From Embleya sp051903075 (lineage in GTDB: Bacteria; Actinomycetota; Actinomycetes; Streptomycetales; Streptomycetaceae): a stretch of DNA of 64,000 bases. The stretch is taken from the NCBI RefSeq assembly GCF_051903075.1, contig NZ_CP182423.1, positions 3,658,001-3,722,000 of the forward strand. The letters are read 5' to 3'. Below, piece by piece: positions 52,586-61,660 of the stretch. The position numbers and the translations under genes were made by a program. Every line of letters starts with the position of its first letter. The stretch's first letter is position 1. The notes under the pieces are model-generated. The model saw nothing but the letters and a program-made list of their open reading frames with translations, made no database searches and had not been told where the DNA came from.

Positions 52586-53152
52586 TCAGCGCTTCGTCTC
52601 GTACCTGGTCAGAATCACGTCGCCGGGCATCGTCCGCGTCTCCACCAGCTTCAGGTTCACCCAGCTGTCCAGCGCGGCGAAGAAGGGCGTGCCGCCGCCC
52701 ACCAGGACCGGATGGGCGGCGATCATGTACTCGTCGATCAGCCCGGCCCGCATGGCCGCTCCGGCGAGCGTTGCGCCGCCGATGGTCATCGGGCCGCCGT
52801 CCTCGGCCTTGAGCCGGGTGATCTCGGCGATCGCGTCGCCGGTGACCAGGCGGGTGTTCCAGTCGACCTCTTTGATCGTCGAGGAGAACACCACCTTCGG
52901 CGTGTCCCGCCAGTTCCGCGCGAACTCGATCTCCGCCGGGGTGGCGCCGGCCTGCTGGTCGCCGGTCGGCCAGTAGGAGCTCATCGCTTCCCACAGCTTG
53001 CGCCCGTACAGCGACAGATCACTCGCCTGCTCATGATCGAGCCACCACTGGAACAGCTCGTCGCTCGGCGGTCCGCTCCAGCCGATGTCGTCGCCGGCCG
53101 CGGCGATGTAGCCGTCCAGGGTCAGGTTCATGCCGTAGATCAGTTTCCGCAT
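52586..53152 (-). CDS. RibD-C/dihydrofolate-reductase-like protein
   Basis: A 188-residue reductase-like protein: RKLIYGMNLTLDGYIAAAGD at the N-terminus, SLYGRKLWEAMSSYWPTGDQ, MTIGGATLAGAAMRAGLIDE and YMIAAHPVLVGGGTPFF are the family landmarks. Probably NADPH-dependent; substrate unknown. ATG 53152 has GGAAGG. Distinct from the paralogue at 37099 (little shared beyond the fold). Confidence 0.9.
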   Translation of the reverse strand: MRKLIYGMNLTLDGYIAAAGDDIGWSGPPSDELFQWWLDHEQASDLSLYGRKLWEAMSSYWPTGDQQAGATPAEIEFARNWRDTPKVVFSSTIKEVDWNTRLVTGDAIAEITRLKAEDGGPMTIGGATLAGAAMRAGLIDEYMIAAHPVLVGGGTPFFAALDSWVNLKLVETRTMPGDVILTRYETKR

Positions 53153-53359
53153 GGCGCAGCCTTCCGTGCGTGGGTGTCCGGGGTATGGACCGGCGCGGCG
53201 CGGAAAACTCATCGGTGCGCGATCCCGGCTCGCGGTGGGGGCGGGGTCCGCGCTCCCGTGGCGTACCCGTGGGTGCGTACACGACGTCGCCTGCCTCAAC
53301 CAGAGAGGGACTCTCCGGTTTGATGGGCGACGAAGGCGGTCCCGGCGGATCCCGGCAGC

Positions 53360-53518
53360 GTGGCCGTCGCGGTGGCCCACGGCTACCTCTTGGCGTGCGG
53401 CGTGCCGGTCAAGCTCACCCAGGCCGGTGTCACCGCGCTCGCCGACGAGTTGACCCGCGCCTCCTCCACCGCCGCCGGTGTCGCGGCGGTCCTCGAAACC
53501 TGGGAAACCACCGACTGA
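53360..53518 (+). other. Short reading frame of doubtful status
   Basis: GTG 53360 to TGA 53516-53518 encodes 52 residues (AVAVAHGYLLACGVPVKLTQ, AGVTALADELTRASSTAAGV, AAVLETWETTD) with the GC-rich third positions of a real gene but no ribosome site or start context. Probably the tail of a lost gene; family not recognised. Confidence 0.3.
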
Positions 53519-54350
53519 ACCCACGAGGGCGGCGGGGCCGGGTCGACGTCCGGAGTACCCGCCGCATCGTGAGGACCACCGCGATCCCCCGATGATCGGT
53601 ACCGGGCACCCCGAGCGGAGTCCACACTGCGTGCCGGATACGCGTTCGGCGGTGGGAAACGGACACGTGGTTTCGCCGTGTGGCGGGTGTGCCGTGAGGG
53701 TGCGCGTGCGGTGTGGGGATGGCGGTGCGTGACGTCGGTCGGTGTCGACCTCGACATCGCCGCAGGGCACGGCACGCGGGGGTGGATTCGGGTGGCCGGT
53801 CCGCATCCGTTTTGCCACCGCTGAGTAAGCGGGGCCGTCGGCCCGGGCACCGGTGATCTCGGTCGCGGGTTCGGCTCGATTTATGGCTGTCCATGTGTCG
53901 CGTATCGGACACAATGCGACGTGACCGCCTGACGGTCGGTCTCGCAGCACACCCTGTCCGGCTTCCGCTGCCCGCGTCGGGCGGCGAGTCCGGAACTCCA
54001 CCACAGCAACGACGGCTTCCCGCGTCGATCGGGTCCTCGACTTCCGAAACGCGTTCGTGAGGGGCCGGGGCCGGGCCCGGGAAGCGGTTTCCCGTACAGC
54101 GCGCGTTCGTCCCCTCCGACCTTCGGTCGCGCGTTCGTGTTCGGCTTCCGGCCGTGGTGCCGGCAGCCGATGTCACCGGGTCCTCGTCCCCACGTCGATT
54201 CGGCTGTGCCCTCGGGCCGTGACGCCCCACCGGTGTTCGGAGACGCATTCTCGGCTGCCGCCCGGTCCCCCATCGAAGCGGCGGTCGTCCGCACGCGAGG
54301 AAACCCCCTCCGGCGTCGGGGAATGCCGACGCCGCCCTCAGGAGGCATGC
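53519..54350. other. 832-bp stretch without a supportable gene
   Basis: No frame shows typical codon use, ribosome site or recognisable domain. The end contains a 9-bp hairpin (CGGCGTCGG 54311-54319 with CCGACGCCG 54326-54334) 7 bp before the AGGAGG of the carboxypeptidase gene, within its leader, which might affect translation. Confidence 0.5.
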
Positions 54351-55682
54351 GTGAAGAGAACACGAACACTGACACGGACATCGATCGGCAGGAGAAGGCG
54401 TCTGTCGGCACTGGCCGGCGCGCTCGCCGGCGCGGTCGTGCTGTTGAGCGCCACCTCGAACACGGCCGTAGGGCAAGGCAGTTCGAGCGCGGACAAGGTC
54501 GAGTCCGGGGCCGAATACCAGGTCGTCGGAGTGCGCACGGCAGAGCAGCGCACCGCCATCGCCGGCACCGGCGCCTCGATCGACGGTGTCGACGACAGTC
54601 GACTCGTGATCACCGCGACGCCGTCCGAGGTCCGCCGGATCAGGGCACTCGGATTCCGCGTCGACTCGCCGTCGACGCGCGCGCCGGAGCAGGACGCGCA
54701 CGCGTTCGACTTCCCGCCGTCCGATTCGAATTACCACAACTACGCCGAGATGGTCACCGAGCTGGACAAGGCCGTCGCGAATCATCCGGACATCATCACC
54801 AAACAGGTGATCGGCCGCAGCTATCAGGGGCGCAACCTGTACGTCCTGAAGATCTCCGACAACCCCACCGTGGACGAGAACGAGCCGGAAGTGCTGTTCA
54901 CCGCCCACCAGCACGCCCGCGAGCACCTGACCGTCGAGATGGCGCTCTACCTGGTCAAGATGCTCGGCGACGGCTACGCGAACGACGCCCGGATCAAGTC
55001 GCTCGTGGACAGTCGCGAGATCTGGATCATGCCCGACGTCAACCCCGACGGCGGCGAGTTCGACATCGCCACCGGCGCGTACCGCAGTTGGCGCAAGAAC
55101 CGTCAGCCCAACGCCGGTTCGAGCAACGTCGGCACCGACCTGAACCGGAACTGGAACTACAAGTTCGGCTGCTGCAACGGTTCCTCGCCCGTCCCGTCAA
55201 GTGAGACGTATCGGGGTCCGCGAGCCGAGTCGTCGCCCGAGGTCAAGGCGATGGCCGACTGGGTGCGCGGACGCAGGATCGGCGGCAAGCAGCAGATCAC
55301 GGCCGCGATCGACTTCCACACCTACAGCGAACTGGTGCTGTGGCCGTTCGGGTGGACGTACACGAACGTCGTACCGGGCATGTCGCTCGACGAGTACAAC
55401 ACGTTCGCCACGATCGGTCAGGCGATGGCCGCGACCAACGGCTACACGCCCGAGCAGTCGTCCGACCTCTACATCACGGACGGCACGATCGACGACTGGC
55501 TCTGGGGTGACCAGCGAATATACGCCTACACGTTCGAGATGTACCCCCGTTCCGGCGGGGGCGGTTTCTATCCGCCCGACGAGGTGATCCCGCGCGAGAC
55601 CACGCGGAACAAGAACGCGGTGCTGCACCTGCTCGACTACGCCGACTGTCCGCCACGCGCCATCGGCAAACCGTGCAGCTAG
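54351..55682 (+). CDS. Secreted M14 zinc carboxypeptidase
   Basis: A 443-residue exported protease. Signal peptide at about residues 1-42 (RRLSALAGALAGAVVLLSAT), propeptide-like region to about 110 (VVGVRTAEQRTAIAGTGASI ... RIRALGFRVDSP), then the catalytic domain. Zinc ligands: His and Glu in FTAHQHAREHLTVEM (HxxE) and a later His in AAIDFHTYSELVLWPFGW; catalytic Glu in YAYTFEMYPRSGGGGFYPPD. NPDGGEFD and DLNRNW are also typical. GTG 54351 has AGGAGG 6 nt upstream. Removes C-terminal residues from extracellular peptides. Complete. Confidence 0.95.
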   Translation: MKRTRTLTRTSIGRRRRLSALAGALAGAVVLLSATSNTAVGQGSSSADKVESGAEYQVVGVRTAEQRTAIAGTGASIDGVDDSRLVITATPSEVRRIRALGFRVDSPSTRAPEQDAHAFDFPPSDSNYHNYAEMVTELDKAVANHPDIITKQVIGRSYQGRNLYVLKISDNPTVDENEPEVLFTAHQHAREHLTVEMALYLVKMLGDGYANDARIKSLVDSREIWIMPDVNPDGGEFDIATGAYRSWRKNRQPNAGSSNVGTDLNRNWNYKFGCCNGSSPVPSSETYRGPRAESSPEVKAMADWVRGRRIGGKQQITAAIDFHTYSELVLWPFGWTYTNVVPGMSLDEYNTFATIGQAMAATNGYTPEQSSDLYITDGTIDDWLWGDQRIYAYTFEMYPRSGGGGFYPPDEVIPRETTRNKNAVLHLLDYADCPPRAIGKPCS

Positions 55683-55889
55683 CGCGGTCGGATACGTCGT
55701 CGCCTCGATAACGCGGCACGTCGCCCGGAGTCCGGACCCCACCGAACGCCCCAACGGACCCGGACCCCGGGCGACTTCCCCACCGCCGCCGGATTCGCCC
55801 GGTGGTCGTCGAACGCCTGCGCCGTCGGTCACGGAATGCGCGTGCACCGTGCGCGGAACCGGGAAGGCGCCTGTACAGACGCCGAGTCG

Positions 55890-56637
55890 TTAGACGTTCC
55901 GGGTCTGTGCGGTGGGTTGTGGGGCGAAGGTCCACGCGGCGTGTCGTGCACGGAGGAAGGGTAGGTGGCCGGTCCAGGCGGTGTCGGGCAGCGGCGAAGG
56001 GCCGTGGATCGCGATGCCGCCGCCGGTGTCGATGTCGAATCCCCAGGCGAAGCCGACGAGCGGGACGACGTGGCGTTCGATGGTCTCGGTGATCGGGGTC
56101 CAGGCCAGGAAGGTGTGCGCGAGCCAGGACATCGGCGCGCGGTCGAGCCTGGCGGGGGAGTCGAACAGGGTCGGGGCCAGGCCGAAATAGCAGTAGGGCG
56201 AACGGGAATCGGGGAAGAGTACGAACGGGTCCATCCCGAACGCCGCGCCGCCCGCCGCGCCGTCGGTGGAGCGCACGAGCTGGACCCAGCCGAACATGCC
56301 GTCGTAGCCCCGCGCGGGGTAGGCGACGCGGGCGGTCAGGCACGGGAAGTCCCTGGCCTCGGCGGTCTGTCCGATCGCGGCGGGATCGTCGACCCGCTCG
56401 ACGATCGCCTCCACCGAACCGGCTCGCCCCTCGCGCACGAACGACAGGATCATGCGCCCAACCTGCCAGGCCCCGTCGTCCGCCCACAAGGCCGGACGGG
56501 TGTGGCCGAGCCGCGGTCGCATCGCTCCAACTGACCGCTCCGTTCGTCTCCGTGTTCGATACGACCTGTTCGATCGTGGTGTCGTAGTAGCGAAAGACGT
56601 CGCCATCACCGGGGTTGCGTACGAGTGCGAGGCTCAT
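55890..56637 (-). pseudogene. Hypothetical protein split by a frameshift
   Basis: ATG 56637, overlapping the stop of the upstream regulator (ATGA), opens SLALVRNPGDGDVFRYYDTT and IEQVVSNTETNGAVSWSDA. At about 56525 the sensible reading changes frame and continues PRLGHTRPALWADDGAWQVG ... MFGWVQLVRSTDGA ... GFAWGFDIDTGGGIAIHGPS ... stop at 55890. Total length is not a multiple of three, consistent with one inserted or lost base. Family not recognised. It could be a sequencing error, in which case a protein of about 248 residues coupled to the regulator is intact. Confidence 0.6.
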
Positions 56638-57551
56638 GTGCGGTCCCGGTACGCGGCCGACGGGACACTGTCGGCCCCTGCGTCGCCGGCCGGCCGCGGG
56701 GGTGCCGAGAGGCCGTCGGCCACCACGGCGGCGAGCCTTTGCGCGAGGGGCGAACCGGCTTCCACCACGTGGATGAACAGGCTCAAGCCCGGGTCGTGCG
56801 TGACGTCGAGCCGCTCGTAGGGGAGCCTCAGGTCGCCGATGGCCGGAGGGTTCACATGCACGTCGCCCGAGCGATGGTGGCTGATGTTGTGATCGTCCCA
56901 GCGGGACCGGAACTCCGTGCTGCGCACGTTGAGGTCGAGGATGAGCTCGGCGAGTTCGCGATCGTCGGGATGACGTGTGGCGTACCACCGGAGCGCTCCC
57001 ACGGTTTCGTCGGCGACACGCTCCCATCGGCACTCGAAGGCTCGACCGGCCGGGTTGAGGAAGATGAAGCGCGCCCGGTTGCCCTTGTCTTCGGGGTTGG
57101 TGAGCAGGGGCGCGTAGATCGCGCGCGCTTCGCGGTTCCCGGCAAGGAAGTCCATGCGGTAGTTGCTGATCCACGCCGGCAGCGGACTGAGCGCGTCGGT
57201 GATCACCTGTAGCGCCGGGCGTACGGCATCGCCGTCATGGTCCTGTGCCCTGGCGGCCGTCGGGCTCTTCTCCACGGAGTGCGCGAGGTCGCGGAGGTGC
57301 GTGGCCTCGAGATCGTTGAGGTCGAGGGCGCGTGCGATGGCGCCCAGTACGGCCTCGGAGACACGCACTTTCTGACCGCGTTCGAGGCGGGCGTAGTACT
57401 CGACGCTGATGCCGGCGAGCGCGGCCACCTCTTCCCGCCGGAGGCCGGGTACTCGCCGCCCGATGCCGGGCGCCCCGCCGAAGCTTGTCGGGTTCACGCG
57501 CGCACGGCGGGAGCGGAGGAAACCTCCCAGGTCACTGTCTTCAGGTGCCAT
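56634..57551 (-). CDS. XRE-family regulator with MmyB-type ligand domain
   Basis: A 305-residue regulator. HTH at about residues 10-75: FLRSRRARVNPTSFG, VPGLRREEVAALAGISVEYY, ARLERGQKVRVSEAVLGAIA. The MmyB-like ligand-binding domain follows (WISNYRMDFLAGNREARAIY, GNRARFIFLNPAGRAFECRW, DRELAELILDLNVRSTEFRS). ATG 57551 has no clear ribosome site. Its stop overlaps the frameshifted hypothetical gene. It lies upstream of, and opposite to, the aromatic operon (57920) and could control it, but MmyB proteins usually regulate an adjacent oxidoreductase. Confidence 0.92.
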   Translation of the reverse strand: MAPEDSDLGGFLRSRRARVNPTSFGGAPGIGRRVPGLRREEVAALAGISVEYYARLERGQKVRVSEAVLGAIARALDLNDLEATHLRDLAHSVEKSPTAARAQDHDGDAVRPALQVITDALSPLPAWISNYRMDFLAGNREARAIYAPLLTNPEDKGNRARFIFLNPAGRAFECRWERVADETVGALRWYATRHPDDRELAELILDLNVRSTEFRSRWDDHNISHHRSGDVHVNPPAIGDLRLPYERLDVTHDPGLSLFIHVVEAGSPLAQRLAAVVADGLSAPPRPAGDAGADSVPSAAYRDRT

Positions 57552-57919
57552 GGTCCGAAACTGTACGCCCGAGACGGCCTGACACGTACTGCCGGTACGC
57601 GTTACTTGGACCGCGTATCGACCGGCTCTGCCGCGCGACCGGCAATTCCCTCCACACTGAAGCCACCCGGTTCCCGGTGATTCCGATGCGGCAACCAAAC
57701 CGATCGAATCCATCCCGGATCCTCGGCGCAGGAAATCGGCACCGTATTCGCCGAGCGAGATCTCGAAGTGAGCACACATGACATCGACCGCAGAAATTCT
57801 CGGGCACAGCGTGGATTGTTCGTCGCACTTCGTGCGCGGCGGTTCGGACACGTCGACCCGCTCCGGGCGGACCGCGTGAACGACAGTCCGATGCGAGCGT
57901 CTCGAAGGGAGACAAACCC
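57552..57919. other. Divergent gap before the aromatic operon
   Basis: 368 bp with no supportable gene. It must hold the promoter of the Rieske operon, whose first gene has AGGGAG about 8 nt before its ATG. No clear dyad was identified. Confidence 0.5.
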
Positions 57920-59215
57920 ATGACCGCGCAGGCAGAACGTCCGACGCCGCCCCTCGACGAGCACACGCGTACCTCGCCCATGCTGGTGCCCCGGAGGAAC
58001 TACACCGACCCCGGCCTCTACGAAGAGGAGCGGGTCAAGATCTTCCGGCGTACCTGGCAGCTCATCTGCCACACCTCGGAGCTTCCCGAGCCGGGTAGCT
58101 ACCGGACGGCCAGGATCGCCGGAGAACCGGTCGCGGTGTGGCGCGGCACCGACGGGGTCATTCGCGGTTTCCACAACGCATGCACCCACCGCGGAGTCGA
58201 GGTACTCCTCGGCGCCAAGGGCACGTGCCCGGGTTCGGTGAAGTGCATGTATCACGCCTGGGCATTCAGCGACAAAGGCGACCTCATCGGGGTTCCGTTC
58301 CCGCGCGCCTACGGCGAGGGCCTCGACAAATCCCAGTACGGCCTGACACCGGTCAAGGTCGCGGAGTTCGCCGGACTCGTATTCGCCGCCATCGACCCGG
58401 CCGTCGAGAACTTCGAGGACTACCTGGGCGAGGCGGCGCGATACCTGCGGGAATTCATGGCCGATACCGAGGTCATCGGCCGCGCCCGATGGGACTACCC
58501 GGGCAATTGGAAGCTCTGGACCGACAACTTCCGGGACAACTATCACCCGCAGTTCCTGCACCGCATGATCGCCGACGGCCGCGGCGGTATGCAGCCCGGC
58601 AAGAATTACGAGCTGGCCAGCGGCCACTCGATGCTGACGTTCCCGGCGTACGGCGGTTTCAACATCGAGAAGTACGCCGCCGGCCTCTCCGCCGAGCTGG
58701 GCGAGAACCTCACGCTGACGGTCGAGGACTCCGCCAGTCGCGGCCATACCGCCCAGGAACAGGAAGCCCGACTCGCGGCGTGGGAGCGGGACGTCCGGCA
58801 CGGCAACACGATCTTCGCGGTCTTCCCGAACTTCGACCTCCAGTACGACGCGGACGGCAGCAGCATCTTCCTGGAGGTGGCGACTCCCCTCGGTCTGGAC
58901 AGCACGATCGTGGAGCTCATCATCCTGGGCAAGGTCGGTGAGTCGGCGGCGGAGCGCAAGCGTCGCCTGGAGACCGGCGCCGATTCCCAGGGCTCCTGGG
59001 GCAAGATCAGCGCCGACGACCTCGAGGCGGCGGTACGCGCGCAGAGCGGACTGCGGGGCACCAGCCTGGCGACCTCCCACATGGGCCGCGGTCTCAAGCC
59101 GGGCAAGGTCGGCGACAAGTTCGACGAGTACTCGCTGCGGTGCTTCCACAAGCTCTGGAATTCCTACATCAACGAAGAGCCCATCGTGTTGGAGAAGGGG
59201 TTCGTTCATGAGTGA
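57920..59215 (+). CDS. Rieske aromatic ring-hydroxylating oxygenase, alpha subunit
   Basis: A 431-residue catalytic subunit. Rieske 2Fe-2S ligands: Cys88 and His90 (NACTHRG), Cys109 and His112 (CMYHAW). Mononuclear iron site: Asp206, His209 and His214 in NFRDNYHPQFLH, with a carboxylate expected near FPNFDLQYD (about residue 310-320). It adds both oxygen atoms of O2 to an aromatic ring, drawing electrons from the reductase at 61661. ATG 57920 has AGGGAG. First gene of a five-gene operon. Substrate not readable; family placement is with benzoate/naphthalene-type oxygenases in the broad sense. Confidence 0.95.
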   Translation: MTAQAERPTPPLDEHTRTSPMLVPRRNYTDPGLYEEERVKIFRRTWQLICHTSELPEPGSYRTARIAGEPVAVWRGTDGVIRGFHNACTHRGVEVLLGAKGTCPGSVKCMYHAWAFSDKGDLIGVPFPRAYGEGLDKSQYGLTPVKVAEFAGLVFAAIDPAVENFEDYLGEAARYLREFMADTEVIGRARWDYPGNWKLWTDNFRDNYHPQFLHRMIADGRGGMQPGKNYELASGHSMLTFPAYGGFNIEKYAAGLSAELGENLTLTVEDSASRGHTAQEQEARLAAWERDVRHGNTIFAVFPNFDLQYDADGSSIFLEVATPLGLDSTIVELIILGKVGESAAERKRRLETGADSQGSWGKISADDLEAAVRAQSGLRGTSLATSHMGRGLKPGKVGDKFDEYSLRCFHKLWNSYINEEPIVLEKGFVHE

Positions 59216-59744
59216 GCAGCAGGTATTCGAGCACGAGGTCGTGCAGCCGCGGACGGCGCCGACCAGTGGCACCCGCACATACGACCCGGCCCTGATCGAG
59301 CGGGTGCGTGCCTTCTACGCCGACTGGGCGGCATGCCTGGACGAGGACCGTTACCGCGACTGGCTGGGGCTTTTCCACCCGAACGCCGAGTACTCCGTGA
59401 CGGATCGGGACAATGCCGACACGGGTCTGTACCTGACGAAGGAGCGTGGGATCGTCGCGCTCCAGGTCCGTGCGGCCTACCTCTCCGGCTACTGGCGCAT
59501 GCAGCGCAAGCCCCGGGTCCATCTGATCGGCAACCTGCGCGTCTTCGTCGAGAGCGACGGCACTCTCAACGTGAAGGCGAGCGTGGTGTTGGTGCGCACC
59601 GGTCTCGACGGGCACTCCCGGGTCCACGCCGCCGGCACGTACGACGACCTCCTGGCCGCGAAGGGCGAGGGCTTCGAGATTCTCCGCCATGCGGTGGTGC
59701 TCGACGCCGACGTGCAGCCCTATGACATGACCGACATCGTCTGA
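59208..59744 (+). CDS. Aromatic ring-hydroxylating oxygenase, beta subunit
   Basis: A 178-residue NTF2-like beta subunit: RVRAFYADWAACLDEDRYRD, WLGLFHPNAEYSVTDRDN, and RKPRVHLIGNLRVFV in the beta-sheet core. It forms the alpha3beta3 oxygenase with the preceding gene. ATG 59208 overlaps the alpha-subunit stop (ATGAGTGA), a sign of tight coupling, with GGAGAAGGGG upstream. Confidence 0.93.
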   Translation: MSEQQVFEHEVVQPRTAPTSGTRTYDPALIERVRAFYADWAACLDEDRYRDWLGLFHPNAEYSVTDRDNADTGLYLTKERGIVALQVRAAYLSGYWRMQRKPRVHLIGNLRVFVESDGTLNVKASVVLVRTGLDGHSRVHAAGTYDDLLAAKGEGFEILRHAVVLDADVQPYDMTDIV

Positions 59745-59765
59745 TCATTGGATAGGGGACCCGTC

Positions 59766-60641
59766 ATGAAACAGGACGGCTATATTCGCGCGCTCGGTTA
59801 CGTCGGATTCACCAGCGCCCGAGTCGAGGACTGGCGAACCTTCGGCACCGGCATTCTCGGACTCCAGGACGTATCGACGCCCGACGCGGCGGAGACGGAA
59901 CTGCGCCTGCGCATGGACGAGCGCTCGTGGCGGATCGCCGTCGAGGCGGGCGCCGGGGAGGGGCTCGCGTACCTCGGCTGGGAGACCGCGTCACCCGACG
60001 CGCTCGCGGCGCTGGTCGACCATCTCGCGACGCACGGCTTCGACGTGGTCGAGGAGACGCCGCAGTCGGCCCGGCATCGTGGGGTCACGGAGCTTTACAG
60101 CAGCCACGATCCGGACGGCAACCGGCTGGAGTTCTACTGGGGTCCGAGCGCCGATCCGGATCCGTTCCACTCACCCGCGGGAGTGGAGTTCGTCGCCGGC
60201 GCGCTCGGGGTGGGTCATATCGTGCTCCGCACCGTCGAGTTCGATGCCTGCAACGAGTTCTACCGCAACGTGCTCGGATTCGGGCTCAGCGATTACGTGA
60301 TCATGCCGCCGCGGCTGATCAACTTCCTGCACGTCAACGAGCGCCACCACAGTCTCGCCCTGATCGAGGGTGACCCCGCGGCGCCCTCGGTCAGCCACCT
60401 GATGCTGGAGCCGACGCACGTCGACATGGTCGGCCGCGCGATGGATCGCGTCCACGCCTCGGGTGCCAAGCCGCTGGTCGGACTCGGTCGGCACGTCAAC
60501 GACCGGATGATCTCCTGCTATCTCCAGACGCCGTCCGGCTTCAGGCTCGAATACGGCGCCGGCGGTCTGCTGATCGACCCCGCGACGCACATCTCCACCC
60601 ACCACACCGGCGACAAGGTGTGGGGACACCAGAGTTGCTGA
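59766..60641 (+). CDS. Type I extradiol ring-cleavage dioxygenase
   Basis: A 291-residue two-domain VOC enzyme. The C-terminal domain carries the Fe(II) facial triad: His151 in LGVGHIVLRT, His194/195 in NERHHSLALIEG and Glu262 in SGFRLEYGAGG, in the order known from 2,3-dihydroxybiphenyl dioxygenase (BphC). It opens a catechol next to the diol (meta-cleavage). ATG 59766 follows AGGGG; an in-frame TTG at 59748 is less likely. It lies 21 bp after the beta subunit. Confidence 0.93.
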   Translation: MKQDGYIRALGYVGFTSARVEDWRTFGTGILGLQDVSTPDAAETELRLRMDERSWRIAVEAGAGEGLAYLGWETASPDALAALVDHLATHGFDVVEETPQSARHRGVTELYSSHDPDGNRLEFYWGPSADPDPFHSPAGVEFVAGALGVGHIVLRTVEFDACNEFYRNVLGFGLSDYVIMPPRLINFLHVNERHHSLALIEGDPAAPSVSHLMLEPTHVDMVGRAMDRVHASGAKPLVGLGRHVNDRMISCYLQTPSGFRLEYGAGGLLIDPATHISTHHTGDKVWGHQSC

Positions 60642-60694
60642 CCGACTCGGCGGCGGGTCGATCGTCGAATTCTCGCAGTAAGGGAGGCGGACCG

Positions 60695-61561
60695 ATGTCC
60701 GTGAACAGCATGTGGAACGACCTGGTCGGTGCCTCGATCGGGTACCGGGGCAAGGAGTTCAAGACCCGTGTCATCGAAGCCGGCGAGGGGGAGCCGCTCA
60801 TCCTCATGCACGGGAACGGCGGCCACGCGGAGGCGTACAGCCGCAACATCATGCGGCTGAGCAGGCATTTCCACGTCATCGCCATCGACCTGCTGTGGCA
60901 CGGCTTCTCCTCGGGCCGACCCTTCACCACCGAGATGGTGCCGACCTACGCCGAGCAGGTCGTCGACCTGATGGACTCGATCGGCGCCGACACCGCCCAC
61001 CTCGAAGGCGAGTCCCTGGGCGGCTGGGTGAGCATGTGGATGGCACTGCACCACCCCGACCGCGTCGGAAGGATCATCCTCAATACGACCGCCGGCGCCG
61101 AGGTCGAGGAAGGGCCCGTCACGCCGGAGCGGCTCGCGGCCGGCCACGCGCTCAGGGAGCGCTCGCTCGCCGCGATCGGCGACCCGACCCGCGAGACGGT
61201 CCGCAAACGGCTCGAGTGGCTGATGGCCGAGCCGGACCGCGTCACCGAGGAACTCGTCACGCTGCGGCAGTTCTTCTACCAGCGCCCCGAGACCCGCGAG
61301 GGCCTTGTCAACGTCATGCGGAACAGCTTCCGGTCCGACTCTCCGCATCGCGTCACCCCGCAGATGCTCGGCCGGATCCGACAGCCGACCCTGGTGCTCT
61401 GGAGCGACCACAACCCCGGTACCGGCCCGGAGTTCGGCCGCAAGCTCGCCTCGCTCATCCCCGATGCGCAGTACTCCTGCATCGCGGACGCGGGCCACTG
61501 GCCGCAGTGGGAGAAGCCCGAGGAGCACGACTCGGTCGTCACCGAGTTCCTCCGCGCCTGA
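60695..61561 (+). CDS. Alpha/beta hydrolase (meta-cleavage C-C hydrolase type)
   Basis: A 288-residue hydrolase: oxyanion loop LILMHGNGGHAEAYSRN, nucleophile Ser107 in EGESLGGWVSMWMA, acid region LVLWSDHNPGTG and His in IADAGHWPQWEKPEEH. The sequence and place after an extradiol dioxygenase match MhpC/BphD-type enzymes that cleave ring-opened diketo acids. ATG 60695 has AAGGGAGG. Expected product: a short dienoate plus a carboxylic acid; exact substrate unknown. Confidence 0.92.
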   Translation: MSVNSMWNDLVGASIGYRGKEFKTRVIEAGEGEPLILMHGNGGHAEAYSRNIMRLSRHFHVIAIDLLWHGFSSGRPFTTEMVPTYAEQVVDLMDSIGADTAHLEGESLGGWVSMWMALHHPDRVGRIILNTTAGAEVEEGPVTPERLAAGHALRERSLAAIGDPTRETVRKRLEWLMAEPDRVTEELVTLRQFFYQRPETREGLVNVMRNSFRSDSPHRVTPQMLGRIRQPTLVLWSDHNPGTGPEFGRKLASLIPDAQYSCIADAGHWPQWEKPEEHDSVVTEFLRA

Positions 61562-61660
61562 CCACGGCATCCGACCACCGCATCCGACCACCGACCGGCT
61601 CCCCTCGGCGGTTGCCTTTCCGGCGAGTTCGCGCGCGGGCAGGGAAGCGAAGGAAGAATC

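Noticed and set aside
53360..53518. Toxin (Doc/Fic-like) gene
   Set aside because: Only 52 residues, no catalytic motif and no antitoxin; kept as a doubtful reading frame.
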